DNA of 64,000 bases from Megaustenia siamemsis (lineage: Eukaryota > Mollusca > Gastropoda > Stylommatophora > Ariophantidae), in contig JAVIAB010000051.1 in NCBI GenBank assembly GCA_032433765.1, forward strand, positions 154,884,743 through 154,948,742, given 5' to 3'. The position numbers and the translations under genes are program-made. The notes below the pieces were generated by a model. That model was not told the DNA's origin. It saw nothing but the letters and a program-made list of their open reading frames with translations, and made no database searches. Positions 37,575 through 49,635 of this stretch are shown piece after piece. Positions within the stretch are counted from its first letter, which is position 1. Each line of letters opens with the position of its first letter.

Positions 37575-37762
37575 AATTTAAGGGGAAAAAGAAGAAGAAG
37601 AAATACAAGGACAATAGTATGTTATGGCACTCGAAAAAATCTATAAACAAACAACAAAAAAGCATATATTATTGTTGTCATCAAGCACTGGTGACAACTA
37701 CACGTGCTGACATCTTCATCTATGCCTATCTGTGTGTGCAGCTCGTACTTGACGACAGGAAA
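37575..37762. repeat. Dispersed 180-bp repeat, copy 1
   Basis: Runs from an AAGAAATACAAGGACAAT phrase through TATGGCACTCGAAAAAATCT to GCAGCTCGTACTTGACGA. It recurs at 38330-38505 at high identity. Confidence 0.85.
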
Positions 37763-37962
37763 TATTAATTAAATTAATTAATATACGGTATTAGTATTAA
37801 AGGTTTATAACAATTTTAATTGATATTTCAGTTATCAAACACGCACAACCTAATACTCGAGATAATGAAACCTATCATGTGCATTAACTAATGCCACGCG
37901 TAGCAGTTTGAACAAGGTCAGTCGAAACTAAAAGGAAAATAACTAAAGCAATTAATAATATG
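37763..37962. other. Unassigned AT-rich sequence
   Basis: No feature recognised. Confidence 0.4.
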
Positions 37963-38160
37963 TTCATCATCATCATCATCATGTGCCAAACCGGTTGGCG
38001 TAGGCGATCATGTCCTTCCATAAACTTCTATCTATCGTGCATCGTATCAGTTCTGTTGTTGACTGTTTTCCATGCCATGACACCAAGCTATCCAGTATTT
38101 TCCCTCTCTGTCGTCCGCGATCTCTCTTTCCCCATATTTTGCCAGTTGTAACCAAGTTAT
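37963..38160 (-). mobile_element. LINE family A, short 3' fragment
   Basis: An ATCATCATCATCATG tail, then antisense sequence nearly identical to 845-1020 (CCGGTTGGCGTAGGCGATCA in both), so these two form a subfamily. Confidence 0.85.
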
Positions 38161-38214
38161 AACCGACAATATGTTAGTAATTAATAAAACATAAAATGAA
38201 TAAACTCCCAACAG

Positions 38215-38345
38215 ACACATGTTATAGGATGAAATCGGAGGAGGATGAAGGGAAGTATGAGGAGTAGATGGAGAAGAAGAAGAAGGAAAAAGAAGAAGAG
38301 AAAGAACAAGTAGAGGAAGAAGAAGGGAAAAAAGAGGAAGAGGAA
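38215..38345. repeat. GAA-rich purine tract
   Basis: About 130 bp of irregular GAA/GGA repeats. Confidence 0.85.
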
Positions 38346-38505
38346 ATACAAGGACAATTGTATTTTTATGGCACTCGAAAAAATCTATAAACAAACAACA
38401 AAAAAGCATATATTATTGTTGTCATGAAGCAGGGGTGACAACTACACGTGTTGGCATCTTCATTTATGTCTATCTGTGTGTGCAGCTCGTACTTGACGAT
38501 AGGAA
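38330..38505. repeat. Dispersed 180-bp repeat, copy 2
   Basis: Second copy of the block at 37575-37762, about 745 bp downstream, same orientation, with scattered substitutions. Confidence 0.85.
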
Positions 38506-38517
38506 ACTCAGTATACG

Positions 38518-38795
38518 ATTGTGTACGCAGAAGAAGAAGATACAAATGTGTACGTAGAAGAAGATACAATAATGTACGCAGAAGAAGAAGATACAATTGT
38601 GTACGCAGCAGAAGAAGATACAATTGTGTACGCAGAAGAAGATACAATTGTGTACGCAGAAAAAGAAAATACTATTGTGTACGCAGAAAAAGAAAATACA
38701 ATTGTGTACACAGAAGAAGAAGATACAATTGTGCATGCAGAAGAAGATACAATTATGTACGCAGAAGAAGAAGATACAATTATGTATATAAAAAT
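38518..38795. repeat. 24-27-bp minisatellite
   Basis: About 11 units built from GTACGCAGAAGAAGAAGATA plus CAATTGT. Lengths are multiples of three, so several frames on both strands stay open. Confidence 0.95.
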
Positions 38796-40180
38796 AATCC
38801 TATATCGGATGTTGCAATTCATGTTCTAGTCACACGACGGTGATGTGCACGAATGACTTATCAGCAAGTTATCCTTTGTGGCAATAACAAGCCGACAGTG
38901 TGCTGCCCTGCATGCCTCTTTAGTGACAAGACGCGGTGTCGATGAACATGGGTTCAAATCCTAGTTCTATGTTTATTGATCTCTGTGTTTACTGTTATTT
39001 GTTTGTAGATTTTATTCCAGTGCCTTAAAAATGCATGTGGCAGTGAACAAATATATTTATCTTTGCACCTCGCCTGAGAAGTTTACTTCTGTAACTAATA
39101 TTCAAATAGTTATTGGGCGCGCCTACCAGCACCAGAGCTGGAATTTGTCAGCGATCCACAGCTGATGGCTTGCGCCAGGATAAGTGAACCAAAACCAGCT
39201 AGACCCTGATCCACCTCTCCGCGGTGCCTCCAGTAACAGACTAACCTGTCTAGTCTGGCCAAGCGTGCAGGGATCGAAGAGGGAAGACAACCCGGTACAA
39301 AAAAATGTCGTGCTAAAGTCGGATGTGTTGGGCCGAAAGGCGTAAATATAACAGTTATACTGCAAACCACAACACAACGCAGACACGTTCACTACGTCCT
39401 TGTAAGGGCGGATGATGAAGAGGAAAATTCTAGTCTACCACGATACTCTAGAATACTTTAGTCATCGGGCGAACGCAACCAACCAACCAACCAACCAAAT
39501 AGTTATTGTCGTTGTTTTTAGAAAACCGAGACGAGTGTGAAGAAAGAAAAGGCTGCGGTGGATATTCAAAGGAGGCAACGGAGGTCACGACTCCTCTAAT
39601 ACTTGATCAGAATACATAACACAATCACAATGCAGCTCAATGAGTTCAATGTCAATGTACAAACAACCACAGTATTTCTTAGTACAGCCGTGACAGTTCA
39701 AGAACTGTAATTAATAAATAGGTTTCAATGTCTATGGAGGTCAAACCTACTACAACAACAACGACATCTATTGACCTTGCAATGTGTATGAGAACTAGGT
39801 AGACCATTCTTGCTTTCAGCTCCTTGTTGTCATTACAACAGAAGAACGACTAATCAGTTTGGTTCCATCTCTTTATCGAAACATATAGACGTAGAGCCAA
39901 TAGAAGGCGACATAGCTAGAGCCTACTTTAGCATTGATGCGTCTTTTATATATTTAAAAAAAAACTGAAACAAAACTGTAAGGGATATTTATTAGCAGCA
40001 AATCCTTATAACGCAAATAACTAAGATATTATATAATTATATCTGTGTTAATTAGGCAAAATTGAAGGAACTATGTACATAGCGTAAATTGCTGTAATAT
40101 CGCAAATTATCGGGATCAAGGTCAACCTAAAGTTCGGTCTCACTTATAGGTCTCAAGTTTCAAACCCACCGTCCGTGAAA
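38796..40180. other. Host sequence with possible SINE trace
   Basis: GGGTTCAAATCCTAG at about 38950 resembles a polymerase III B box. 39113-39400 partly resembles 18796-19080. A CCAA tetranucleotide run lies at 39479-39498. No gene recognised. Confidence 0.35.
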
Positions 40181-40250
40181 ATGTGATTCAAAGACATCAA
40201 AAATGTGATTCAAAGACATCAAAAATGTGATTCAAAGACATCAAGAAGAC
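40181..40250. repeat. Short 22-bp direct repeats
   Basis: Three copies of GTGATTCAAAGACATCAAAA ahead of the 61-bp satellite. Confidence 0.9.
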
Positions 40251-40287
40251 AATGAATTTGACAACAGAGGAAGTGGAAGGTTTGAAA

Positions 40288-41737
40288 CAGATTCCTCTAG
40301 ACTGGCTGTGATGAGAGCTGTGGAAGATCCGACTAGAGATAGAGAAACTTTCAGGCGGGCCGTGATGAGAGCAATGTTCTGTAGGAGATATGGCTAGAGA
40401 TAGAGAATATTTCACACGATCTGTGATGACAGCAATGTTCTGTAGGATTTATGGCTAGAGATAGATTACTCTAGTCTAGACGGCCGTGATGCGAATTATG
40501 CTCTGTGTCAGAAGTGGATAGTGAGAGAATCTTCTTTGGGCTTTGATGAGAATAGCGCTTTTAGGAGAAGTGACTAGAATAGATTTCTCTAGACAAATGT
40601 GATGTTTCATGGGAAATGTGGTTAGCGATAGGGAATCTTTAAGATGGGCAGTGATAAGATCAATGTTCTGTGAGAGATCTGGCTAGAGATAGAGAAACTT
40701 TCAGATAGGCTGTGATGAGACCAACGTACAGTGGGAGATGTGACTAGAGATAGAGAAACTTTCAGATAGGCTGTGATCAGACCAACGTTCTGTGGGAGAT
40801 GTGACTAGAGATAGAGAAACTTTCAGATAGGCTGTGATGAGACCAACGTTCTGTGGGAGATGTGACTAGAGATAGAGAAACTTTCAGATAGGCTGTGATG
40901 AGACCAACGTTCTGTGGGAGATGTGACTAGAGATAGAGAAACTTTCAGATAGGCTGTGATGAGACGAATGTTCTATGGGAGATATGGCTAGAGATAGAGA
41001 AACTTTCAGATAGGTTGTGATGAGACGAATGTTCTATGGGAGATATGGCTAGAGATAGAGAAACTTTCAGACAGGTTGTGATGAGACGAATGTTCTATGG
41101 GAGATATGGCTAGAGATAGAGAAACTTTCAGATAGGTTGTGATGAGACGAATGTTCTATGGGAGATATGGCTAGAGATAGAGAAACTTTCAGATAGGTTG
41201 TGATGAGACGAATGTTCTATGGGAGATATGGCTAGAGATAGAGAAACTTTCAGATAGGCTGTGATGAGATCAACGTACTGTGGGAGATGTGACTAGAGAT
41301 AGATTCCTCTAGACAGGCTGTGATGAGACCAACGTTCTGTGGGAGATGTGACTAGAGATAGATTCCTCTAGACAGGCTGTGATGAGACCAACGTACTGTG
41401 GGAGATGTGACTAGAGATAGATTCCTCTAGACAGGCTGTGATGAGACCAACGTACTGTGGGAGATGTGACTAGAGATAGATTCCTCTAGACAGGCTGTGA
41501 TGAGACCAACGTTCTGTGGGAGATGTGACTAGAGATAGATTCCTCTAGACAGGCTGTGATGAGACCAACGTACTGTGGGAGATGTGACTAGAGATAGATT
41601 CCTCTAGACAGGCTGTGATGAGACCAACGTACTGTGGGAGATGTGACTAGAGATAGATTCCTCTAGACAGGCTGTGATGAGACCAACGTACTGTGGGAGA
41701 TGTGACTAGAGATAGATTCCTCTAGACAGGCTGTGAA
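40288..41737. repeat. 61-bp satellite, two subfamilies
   Basis: About 24 units with TGTGACTAGAGATAGA and GGCTGTGATGAGACCAACGT. The central units carry GAAACTTTCAGATAGG; the right-hand block from about 41290 carries TTCCTCTAGACAGG instead. The left end is strongly diverged, and the homogeneous units lie in the centre and right. Confidence 0.97.
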
Positions 41738-42069
41738 GATAGCAACTGTCTAAAATGACCATAACCCCAGAAAGCATGCGAGTGAAAAAATGTTAATCTG
41801 AAATTCTAATCAGGGATCACCTGATCAGTGACGCGCTCTTTAATCTCCCAGCAACGAGATCTCACAGAAATAGTACCGAATCCGCGTGATTTCATTTGAG
41901 GAAAAATCGATAAATCTGAGTGTTAATCTAGTAGGTCGATTACTTCCAGGTCAGCGAGCTAGTGAAAATTATTTAAACGGGTTATGGAAACACCTAACAG
42001 GCAATGTAATGATATGGAATATTTTCAAGCATCTAGATGGTAATGGTAAGAGTACATTTTTTTTCAATT
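41738..42069. other. Unassigned host sequence
   Basis: No gene or repeat recognised. Confidence 0.4.
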
Positions 42070-43420
42070 CTCATTCTTTTTCTTCTTTCCTCCCTCACCT
42101 GTCTTTCTTTCGGCGTCGAGTGAAGATATTATTGTGCTCTTCAGTTGGTCTTTTATGTTGTTATGTTTCCTAGTGTTTCTAATATTCCATCACTCCATCT
42201 GTTTCGTGGTCAGCCCTTGGGTCTGATGTTCTCGCAACGTTTATTAAAGCCTTCTTGTGCTGTGTTTTGATTTTTCTCTCTTATCATGTGGCCAACCCAT
42301 TTTATATGTTGTTTATTTATATATTCAATGACGGGATTTATTCCTAGGTTTTTTCTCAGCTCTTCACCTATGATCGTTTCTCTTTGACTGCTTCCTGCCA
42401 TGCGTCTAGCACATTTCATTTCGGTAATGGTTATTATTGGGAGCCGCGATAGCTCAGTGGTTAGTGAACTGGACTACAAAGGACAAGGGGTAGGGTTCGA
42501 TCCCAATCGACGGCTTCCGGGTTCACCCAGCCTTTAATGGGTACCGGATTTTTTTCTCGGAAAGTGAAGCAGCACTGGCGTAATACCGACCACATTACCC
42601 CAAAAATCATGTGCCGAAGGTCTGTAAAATTGATGGTCACTAACACCATATTCCCTATACGCCACTTGGCGTGACGGGGGTAAAAGAAGAAGAAAAAGAA
42701 TGATTATTATTGTTATTGTTCTTCCATCTAGGGTCAAGTCTGCCATTGGTAACATCACGTTTAATTGAAGATTGACTTGTGTGTAGCCTGCTGCTGTTCT
42801 GACTGTTCGGCTGCTGTTGATGTATACGTTTACATAGGTTGGTTAAATGTTGGCTAACTCCGTATGTCGATAGTATCACTCATAGTTATTCTCTGTTTAT
42901 TCGATCAAATATTTTTTCTTGGTCTATGAAAGCTATGTACAAGTTTTGATTATGTTCTGTAGTCTTTTCTGATGTGTGTGTTTAGAGTGAATAGTGCGTT
43001 GGCACTTCCTCTATTCTTTCGCAAGCCCATTTGAGAGTTTATTGCCTGTAGCTCTATAACTGACCTTAGTCTTTTCTCTGTCATTTAGGAATATAGTTTT
43101 CCTACGGACTGAGTAGGGAGATACCTTCATATTGGTTGCAGTCACTCTTGCTACCTTTCTTTTTCAACATTGGAACTATGATGGCATTTGTCAGCGATCT
43201 TGAGATTTCTGTTGTTGCCATGTTGCGTTGAATATTCTGTGCAGTTATGTAACTCCTGTTTCGCTTGTTGCTGATATTATTTCTACTGGTATATTGTCTA
43301 TCCCTGGTTCTTTATTTCTAGGTGCATGTTTTATGACTTCTTCGATTTCTTCTATTATGATGTTTGCTTCTGTATTCTTGTCTGGCTTTTGTTACTTTCT
43401 GAAGGTCAAGGTGATTTCAA
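42070..43420 (-). mobile_element. LINE family F, RT to 3' end, interrupted by a SINE
   Basis: The minus strand encodes QMGLRKNRGSANALFTLNT near 43000 (RT palm) and, after a gap, IEYINKQHIKWVGHMIREKN near 42300 (tail). The tail matches the copy at 44640-44990. SINE family 1 copy 3 (42440-42698) sits within it. Multiple stops. Confidence 0.75.
42440..42698 (+). mobile_element. SINE family 1, copy 3
   Basis: The same head, A/B boxes and body as copies 1 and 2. Flanked by AATGGTTATTATTG (42426-42439) and AATGATTATTATTG (42699-42712), a 14-bp target-site duplication with one difference. Confidence 0.92.
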
Positions 43421-43669
43421 CAGCCCTGGACATCCACCCACGATATGAAAACTCCTACGTCAAATAAAATATCCGGCCTACCAAAGACGGAGTGTGTCAG
43501 CCACGGCGCAGAGGAAAATCAGGACACGTACTCTTAAACAAGTACTGATCATATGACCAGTTAGCTCAACGTGTGTTGTGATGTTGTTATCCCTCCATCT
43601 TGAAACAGAACAATGAGTCAAGTTCACATGATCACAAAGGCTTGAACGAAGAAGAAAAAAAGAGCAGCA
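43421..43669. other. Unassigned host sequence
   Basis: No feature recognised. Confidence 0.4.
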
Positions 43670-43720
43670 GGAGAAGTAGTAGAAGTAGTAGTAGTAGTAG
43701 TAGTAGTAAGTAGTAGTAGT

Positions 43721-43756
<36 letters not shown>

Positions 43757-43831
43757 AAGTAGTAATAGTAGTAGTAGTAGTAAGTAGTAGTAGTAAGTAG
43801 TAGTAGTAAGTAGTAGTAGTAGTAGTAGTAA

Positions 43832-43870
<39 letters not shown>

Positions 43871-43880
43871 CAGTAGTAGT

Positions 43881-43936
<56 letters not shown>

Positions 43937-43941
43937 GTAGT

Positions 43942-43979
<38 letters not shown>

Positions 43980-44060
43980 AGTAGTAGTAGTAGTAGTAGT
44001 AGTAAGTAGTAGTAGTAGTAGTAAGTAGTAGTAGTAGTAGTAGTAAGTAGTAGTAGTAGT

Positions 44061-44110
<50 letters not shown>

Positions 44111-44157
44111 AGTAGTAGTAGTAGTAAGTAGTAGTAGTAAGTAGTAGTAGTAGTAGT

Positions 44158-44189
<32 letters not shown>

Positions 44190-44204
44190 AGTAGTAGTAG
44201 TAGT

Positions 44205-44236
<32 letters not shown>

Positions 44237-44350
44237 AGTAGTAGTAATAAGTAGTAGTAGTAGTAAGTAGTAGTAGTAGTAAGTAGTAGTAGTAGTAGTA
44301 AGTAGTAGTAGTAGTAAGTAGTAGTAGTAAGTAGTAGTAGTAGTAGTAGT

Positions 44351-44391
<41 letters not shown>

Positions 44392-44406
44392 AGTAGTAGT
44401 AGTAGT

Positions 44407-44441
<35 letters not shown>

Positions 44442-44493
44442 ATAGTAGTAGTATCAGCAGAATCAGCAGCAGTAGTAGTAGCGGTAGTAGTAG
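43670..44493. repeat. (TAG)n microsatellite punctuated by TAAGTAG
   Basis: More than 800 bp of TAG/AGT triplets. Roughly 25-30 single-base insertions (TAAGTAG) reset the phase. The long minus-strand open frame of Leu/Thr/Tyr runs results from these resets. Confidence 0.97.
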
Positions 44494-44639
44494 TTGTTTA
44501 ATGTGTAGCTGGTGGCATGGCCAATAGGTCTCCGAAATAATTCTTCCCATATCTGTTGCACTATTTTGGCTGTTAATACTGGCCGTCATGGGCCCTAGAT
44601 ACAAGAACAATAAGCAAAATAACCGCTACTGAGATTAAA

Positions 44640-44990
44640 TGTGTCAGACGAATGACATGAAACAGTGTGAGAGATAAGATCAGAAAAGAAAAAGTTAGAA
44701 AAAAGCTAGGAATAGCCACCGCCATAGAATATATAAAGAAACAACAGATAAAATGGTTTGGCCACGTGACACGGCGGAAAGATCAAAACACAACACAACG
44801 ATCCCTCAATAAACGTTGCGAGAATACCAGACCCAAAGGTTGACCACGAACAAGATGGATCGACGGAATACTAGAAGCACTATGAAACATAACAGCAGCA
44901 GAGGCGAACAGAAGACGTCGACGTTGACGACGAGGACAGCAGTCAATTCAGGCTTTCAAAATCTCGTTACATTTGTTCGTGAAAGGTGAT
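44640..44990 (+). mobile_element. LINE family F, 3' end
   Basis: Plus-strand frame: IEYIKKQQIKWFGHVTRRKD, NKRCENTRPKG, RTRWIDGILEAL with stops. Same tail as the minus-strand copy near 42210-42419. Confidence 0.8.
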
Positions 44991-45094
44991 TGGATACTGT
45001 CATGTCACGTGTTGTCTCTGAGGTTTCTGTACCACTAATCTTGTAAACAATGTTAACCCATTATGAGTCGATACTAATCACGCTCCCATCTGTT

Positions 45095-45250
45095 ACGTCA
45101 ATCTGTGGTACAGTTGAGGCAAGACGCCGGCCTCGAGACAGAGAGGTTGTGGGTTCAAATCCCGGTTGGTTGGGATTTTTATTTATGATTTCTCTCTGCG
45201 GCAACCACCACTGGTGTCAGCAGCGAGACCCGGCTTGAAACATCAATTAC
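45095..45250 (+). mobile_element. tRNA-like SINE, another family
   Basis: GGTACAGTTGAGGCAAGACG (A-box-like), then GGTTGTGGGTTCAAATCCCG (B box with flanking stem), and a 100-bp body. Unlike SINE family 1. Confidence 0.6.
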
Positions 45251-45735
45251 TCTATGACGAAAAAATATGAGTGCTATATTTTTTTATATAACCAAAGTCG
45301 GAGTTATCTGCCTGTGCGGCGAGGGACCCCTGTGCACACGACTGCCAGGGAAAAATGGATTAACACGCAAAAATTCAGTTCCTAGTCTCTAGGGACTTCG
45401 TCAGGGTTAAAAGCTGGCAAACGAAAAAAAAGTTGATGTCTCACGCTGGAGGCAGTGACTTGATGCAACCGGAACAGTTGATGATGATCGTTAGTGTTGG
45501 GTGTTCTTGTTCCTTGATCTTAAAGTTGCTTTCATATCTTCTGGACAGAACATTACGATTTAAGATAACGCCATCTGCATGTGCATCAACTATGTCACTT
45601 ATTCTGTGGCTGCCTTAATATCTTCACAACAGAGTAAAAAGATCGAGCCGCCCACACAAAGCGATTTTCTTGTAACATAACAATTCATTCAGAGGCTGAT
45701 GTACTCTGAACAAATAGTTCGCATCTCCCTATTTC

Positions 45736-45737
<2 letters not shown>
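45251..45737. other. Unassigned host sequence
   Basis: Short open frames only. No family recognised. Confidence 0.4.
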
Positions 45738-45803
<66 letters not shown>

Positions 45804-45845
45804 GTAGTAGTATAAGTAGTAGCAGCAGTTGTAGTAGTAGCCTCT
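45738..45845. repeat. (TA)n then TAG-rich microsatellite
   Basis: About 31 TA dinucleotides followed by irregular GTA/GCA triplets. Confidence 0.95.
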
Positions 45846-45846
45846 G

Positions 45847-46308
45847 TCAGTCATAGTTAACTAGGGATTTTGCAGCGCTCCTAGGAAATTTTTTTCTTTT
45901 CTGTCGCCGTGTATTCTCTTTTTCTATGAATCTATGTCCTCCTTGCTTTAGTTGGAGCTGTAAAATGTGTTTCCAAAAATGTCCATCTGCATCTATGACT
46001 TCCTTGGCTGCTAGGTTAATTTTCAGAATTTTCATGTCACGTTCACGCAGGTCAATAAATCGAATTTTTCGACGCGCCCTAGACCTTTTACCAACTTCTA
46101 GTTGTCCATAAAATATATTGTTGGTACGTAACCACCTTTCATGCGGTGTAAGTAACCTGCGTTGTTTGAGCAATGTGTAGATGTTCGGGAGGCCTGTGCG
46201 AGTGAGAACCTCCACATTTAACACTTTGTCATTCCATGTAATATCAAGAATACAGCGCTGAGATCCCCTATGGCATGCATTTAGCCCTCTCCCTTGCGCA
46301 CGCGCGAG
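45847..46308 (-). mobile_element. LINE family D, C-terminal end
   Basis: An unbroken minus-strand frame encodes the LINE tail: CILDITWNDKVLNVEVLTRT, LPNIYTLLKQRRLL, KIRFIDLRERDMKILKIN and the terminal RFIEKENTRRQKRKK. Its 5' end is cut where the 22-bp satellite starts. Confidence 0.8.
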
Positions 46309-48909
46309 TATTGTACTACAACAAGCATCATTGTGTACTAAAACAAGCATCAATGTGTACTTTAACTAGCATCATTGTGTACTACAACAAGCATCATTGT
46401 GTACTACAACTAGCATCATTGCGTACTAGCACAAGCATCAATGTGTACTTTAACTAGCATCATTGTGTACTACAACAAGCATCATTGTGTACTACAACTA
46501 GCATCATTGCGTACTACAAGAAGCATCATTGAGTACTACAACTAGCATCATTGTGTACTACAAGAAGCATCATTGAGTACTACAACTAGCATCATCGTGT
46601 ACTACAAGAAGCATCATTGAGTACTACAAGAAGCATCATTGAGTACTACAACTAGCATCATTGTGTACTACAAGAAGCATCATTGAGTACTACAACTAGC
46701 ATCATTGTGTACTACAAGAAGCATCATTGTGTACTACAAGAAGCATCATTGAGTACTACAACTAGCATCATTGTGTACTACAAGAAGCATCATTGAGTAG
46801 TACAACAAGCATCATTGAGTATTACAAGAAGCATTATTGTGTACTACAAGAAGCATCATTGTGTACTACAATAAGCATTATTGTGTACTACAACTAGCAT
46901 CATTGTATACTACAATAAGCATTATTGTGTACTACAAGAAGCATCATTGAGTACTACAACAAGCAGCATTGAGTACTACAAGAAGCATCATTGAGTACTA
47001 CAACTAGCATCATTGTGTACTACAAGAAGCATCATTGAGTACTACAAATAGCATCATTGTGTACTACAACTAGCATCATCGTGTACTACAAGAAGCATCA
47101 TTGTGTACTACAACTAGCATCATTGTGTACTACAATAAGCATTATTGTGTACTACAATAAGCATTATTGTGTACTACAATAAGCATTATTGTGTACTACA
47201 ACTAGCATCATTGTGTACTACAATAAGCATTATTGAGTACTACAATAAGCATCATTGAGTACTACAACGAGCATCATTGTGTACTACAACGAGCATCATT
47301 GTGTACTACAATAAGCATCATTGAGTACTACAATAAGCATCATTGAGTACTACAATAAGCATCATTGTATACTACAATAAGCATCATTGTGTACAACAAT
47401 AAGCATCATTGTGTACTACAACGAGCATCATTGTGTACTACAATAAGAATTATTGTGTACTACAATAAGCATCATTGAGTACTACAATAAGAATTATTGT
47501 GTACTACAATAAGCATCATTGTGTACTACAATAAGAATTATTGTATATTACAATAAGCATCATTGAGTACTACAATAAGCATCATTGTGTACTACAATAA
47601 GCATCATTGTGTACAACAATAAGCATCATTGTGTACTACAACGAGCATCATTGTGTACTACAATAAGCATCATTGTGTACTACAATAAGCATCATTGTGC
47701 ACTACAATAAGCATTATTGTGTACTACAATAAGCATCATTGTGTACTACAATAAGCATCATTGTGTACTACAATAAGCATCATTGTGTACTACAATAAGC
47801 ATCATTGAGTACTACAATAAGCATCATTGTGTACTACAATAAGCATTATTGTGTACTACAATAAGCATCATTGTGTACTACAATAAGCATCATTGTGTAC
47901 TACAATAAGCATCATTGTGTACTACAATAAGCATTATTGTGTACTACAATAAGCATCATTGTGTACTACAATAAGCATCATTGTGTACTACAATAAGCAT
48001 CATTGTGTACTACAATAAGCATTATTGTGTACTACAATAAGCATCATTGAGTACTACAATAAGCATCATTGTGTACTACAATAAGCATCATTGTGTACTA
48101 CAATAAGCATCATTGTGTACTACAATAAGAATCATTGAGTACTACAATAAGCATCATTGAGTACTACAATAAGCATTATTGTGTGCTACAATAAGCATCA
48201 TTGTGTACTACAATAAGCATCATTGTGTACTACAATAAGCATTATTGAGTATTACAACTAGCATCATTGTGTACTACAACGAGCATCATTGTGTACTACA
48301 ATAAGCATCATTGAGTACTGCAATGAGCATCATTGAGTACTACAATAAGCATAATTTAGCACTACAATAAGCATCATTGTGTACTACAATAAGTATCATT
48401 GTGTACTACAACTAGCATCATCGTGTACTACAACTAGCATCATTGAGTACTACAATAAGCATCATTGAGTACTACAATAAGCATCATTGAGTACTACAAT
48501 AAGCATCATTGAGTACTACAATAAGCATCATCGTGTACTACAACTAGCATCATCGTGTACTACTAGAAGCATCATTGTGTACTACAAAAAGCATCATTGT
48601 GTACTACAATAAGCATCATTGAGTATTACAACTAGCATCATCGTGTACTATAAGAAGCGTCATCGTGTACTACAACTAGCATCATCGTGTACTACAAGAA
48701 GCATCATTGTGTATTACAACTAGCATCATCGTGTACTACAAGAAGCATCATTGTGTATTACAACTAGCATCATCGTGTACTATAAGAAGCGTCATCGTGT
48801 ACTACAACTAGCATCATCGTGTACTACAACTAGCATCATCGTGTACTACAAGAAGCATCATCGTGTACTACAAGAAGCGTCATCGTGTACTACAACTAGC
48901 ATCATCGTG
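46309..48909. repeat. 22-bp satellite (TGTAC-type)
   Basis: About 118 units of CATCATTGTGTACTACAATA plus AG. CTAG, GAAG and CGAG variants cluster at both ends, and AATAAG units dominate the centre. The last unit stops after ATCATCGTG at 48909, exactly where the Polinton begins. Confidence 0.97.
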
Positions 48910-49500
48910 AGTAGTAGGAGGCGCACGTTATGCTCTCGCTTTTTTAGTTGACCAAAGAGTAGGGTATACCCTACGAAGTCCAGTACCCTATGAGTACAGG
49001 AGTTATATAGAGACTACGGCAAGCCGCGGCAAGCTGCGGCAAGCTGCGCCAAGCCAGAGTGATGCAATGATATATATGTATAGTGCATGAAGGGTTGGTG
49101 GTTGAGGGATAATTACTGACTCATGAGTGATGGACATCAGTTTTTCCCGCCAACGTGACTTCCAATAGGAACAAGTGTGTGTGTATGTTGTCCGGCTATA
49201 GACCACGCCCACTCCGGAAGTGAAACTACCATATTAGGGAGTAGTGATACGTTAGTTATTTCATAGTTATGGTGAGTATATATACATATAATAGTAATAA
49301 GTTAATAGTTATTATATCTACGTGGACGTAAATGGGCCCCGTATTTAAGATATGGACCGTAAGTAGGTATATATACATACATATATATTGGTAAATCTTG
49401 CTGGCGGTATTAACGAACAGTCATTTTCTCCTACCGTGGCAGCTCAATATCTCCCACCGTTGCCGCTCTCGCGTGAGTTTATTGATTATTGTCTCCAGCG
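48910..49500. repeat. Polinton left terminal inverted repeat
   Basis: Positions 49287-49500 are the exact reverse complement of 63787-64000, with no mismatch or gap in 214 bp by my reading. The outer 377 bp (48910-49286) is inferred to be part of the repeat because its partner lies beyond the window. It holds a small internal repeat (GCGGCAAGCT, 49023-49050). Confidence 0.9.
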
Positions 49501-49635
49501 AGCGCGGAACGGCAACAAGTGTAAACTAATGAGCGATCTGTCTCGGTACGCGGTTAGCAGACAATAAGACATAGGTTAATAACAATACTTATGGTCTCGA
49601 TACGCGTATAGTGTTATCAAATAAGGCTCGTAAGT

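Noticed and set aside
38950..38970. tRNA gene suggested by GGGTTCAAATCC
   Set aside because: Only a B-box-like stretch. No matching A box at the right distance and no cloverleaf.
43624..44610. A 328-codon Leu/Thr/Tyr frame
   Set aside because: A triplet microsatellite with no stop in that phase.
49230..49260. Alternative left end of the Polinton at AGTAGTGATACG (about 49237)
   Set aside because: The satellite breaks at 48909/48910 and is followed directly by an AG-starting sequence, which is a better junction. Only the right end outside the window can settle it.
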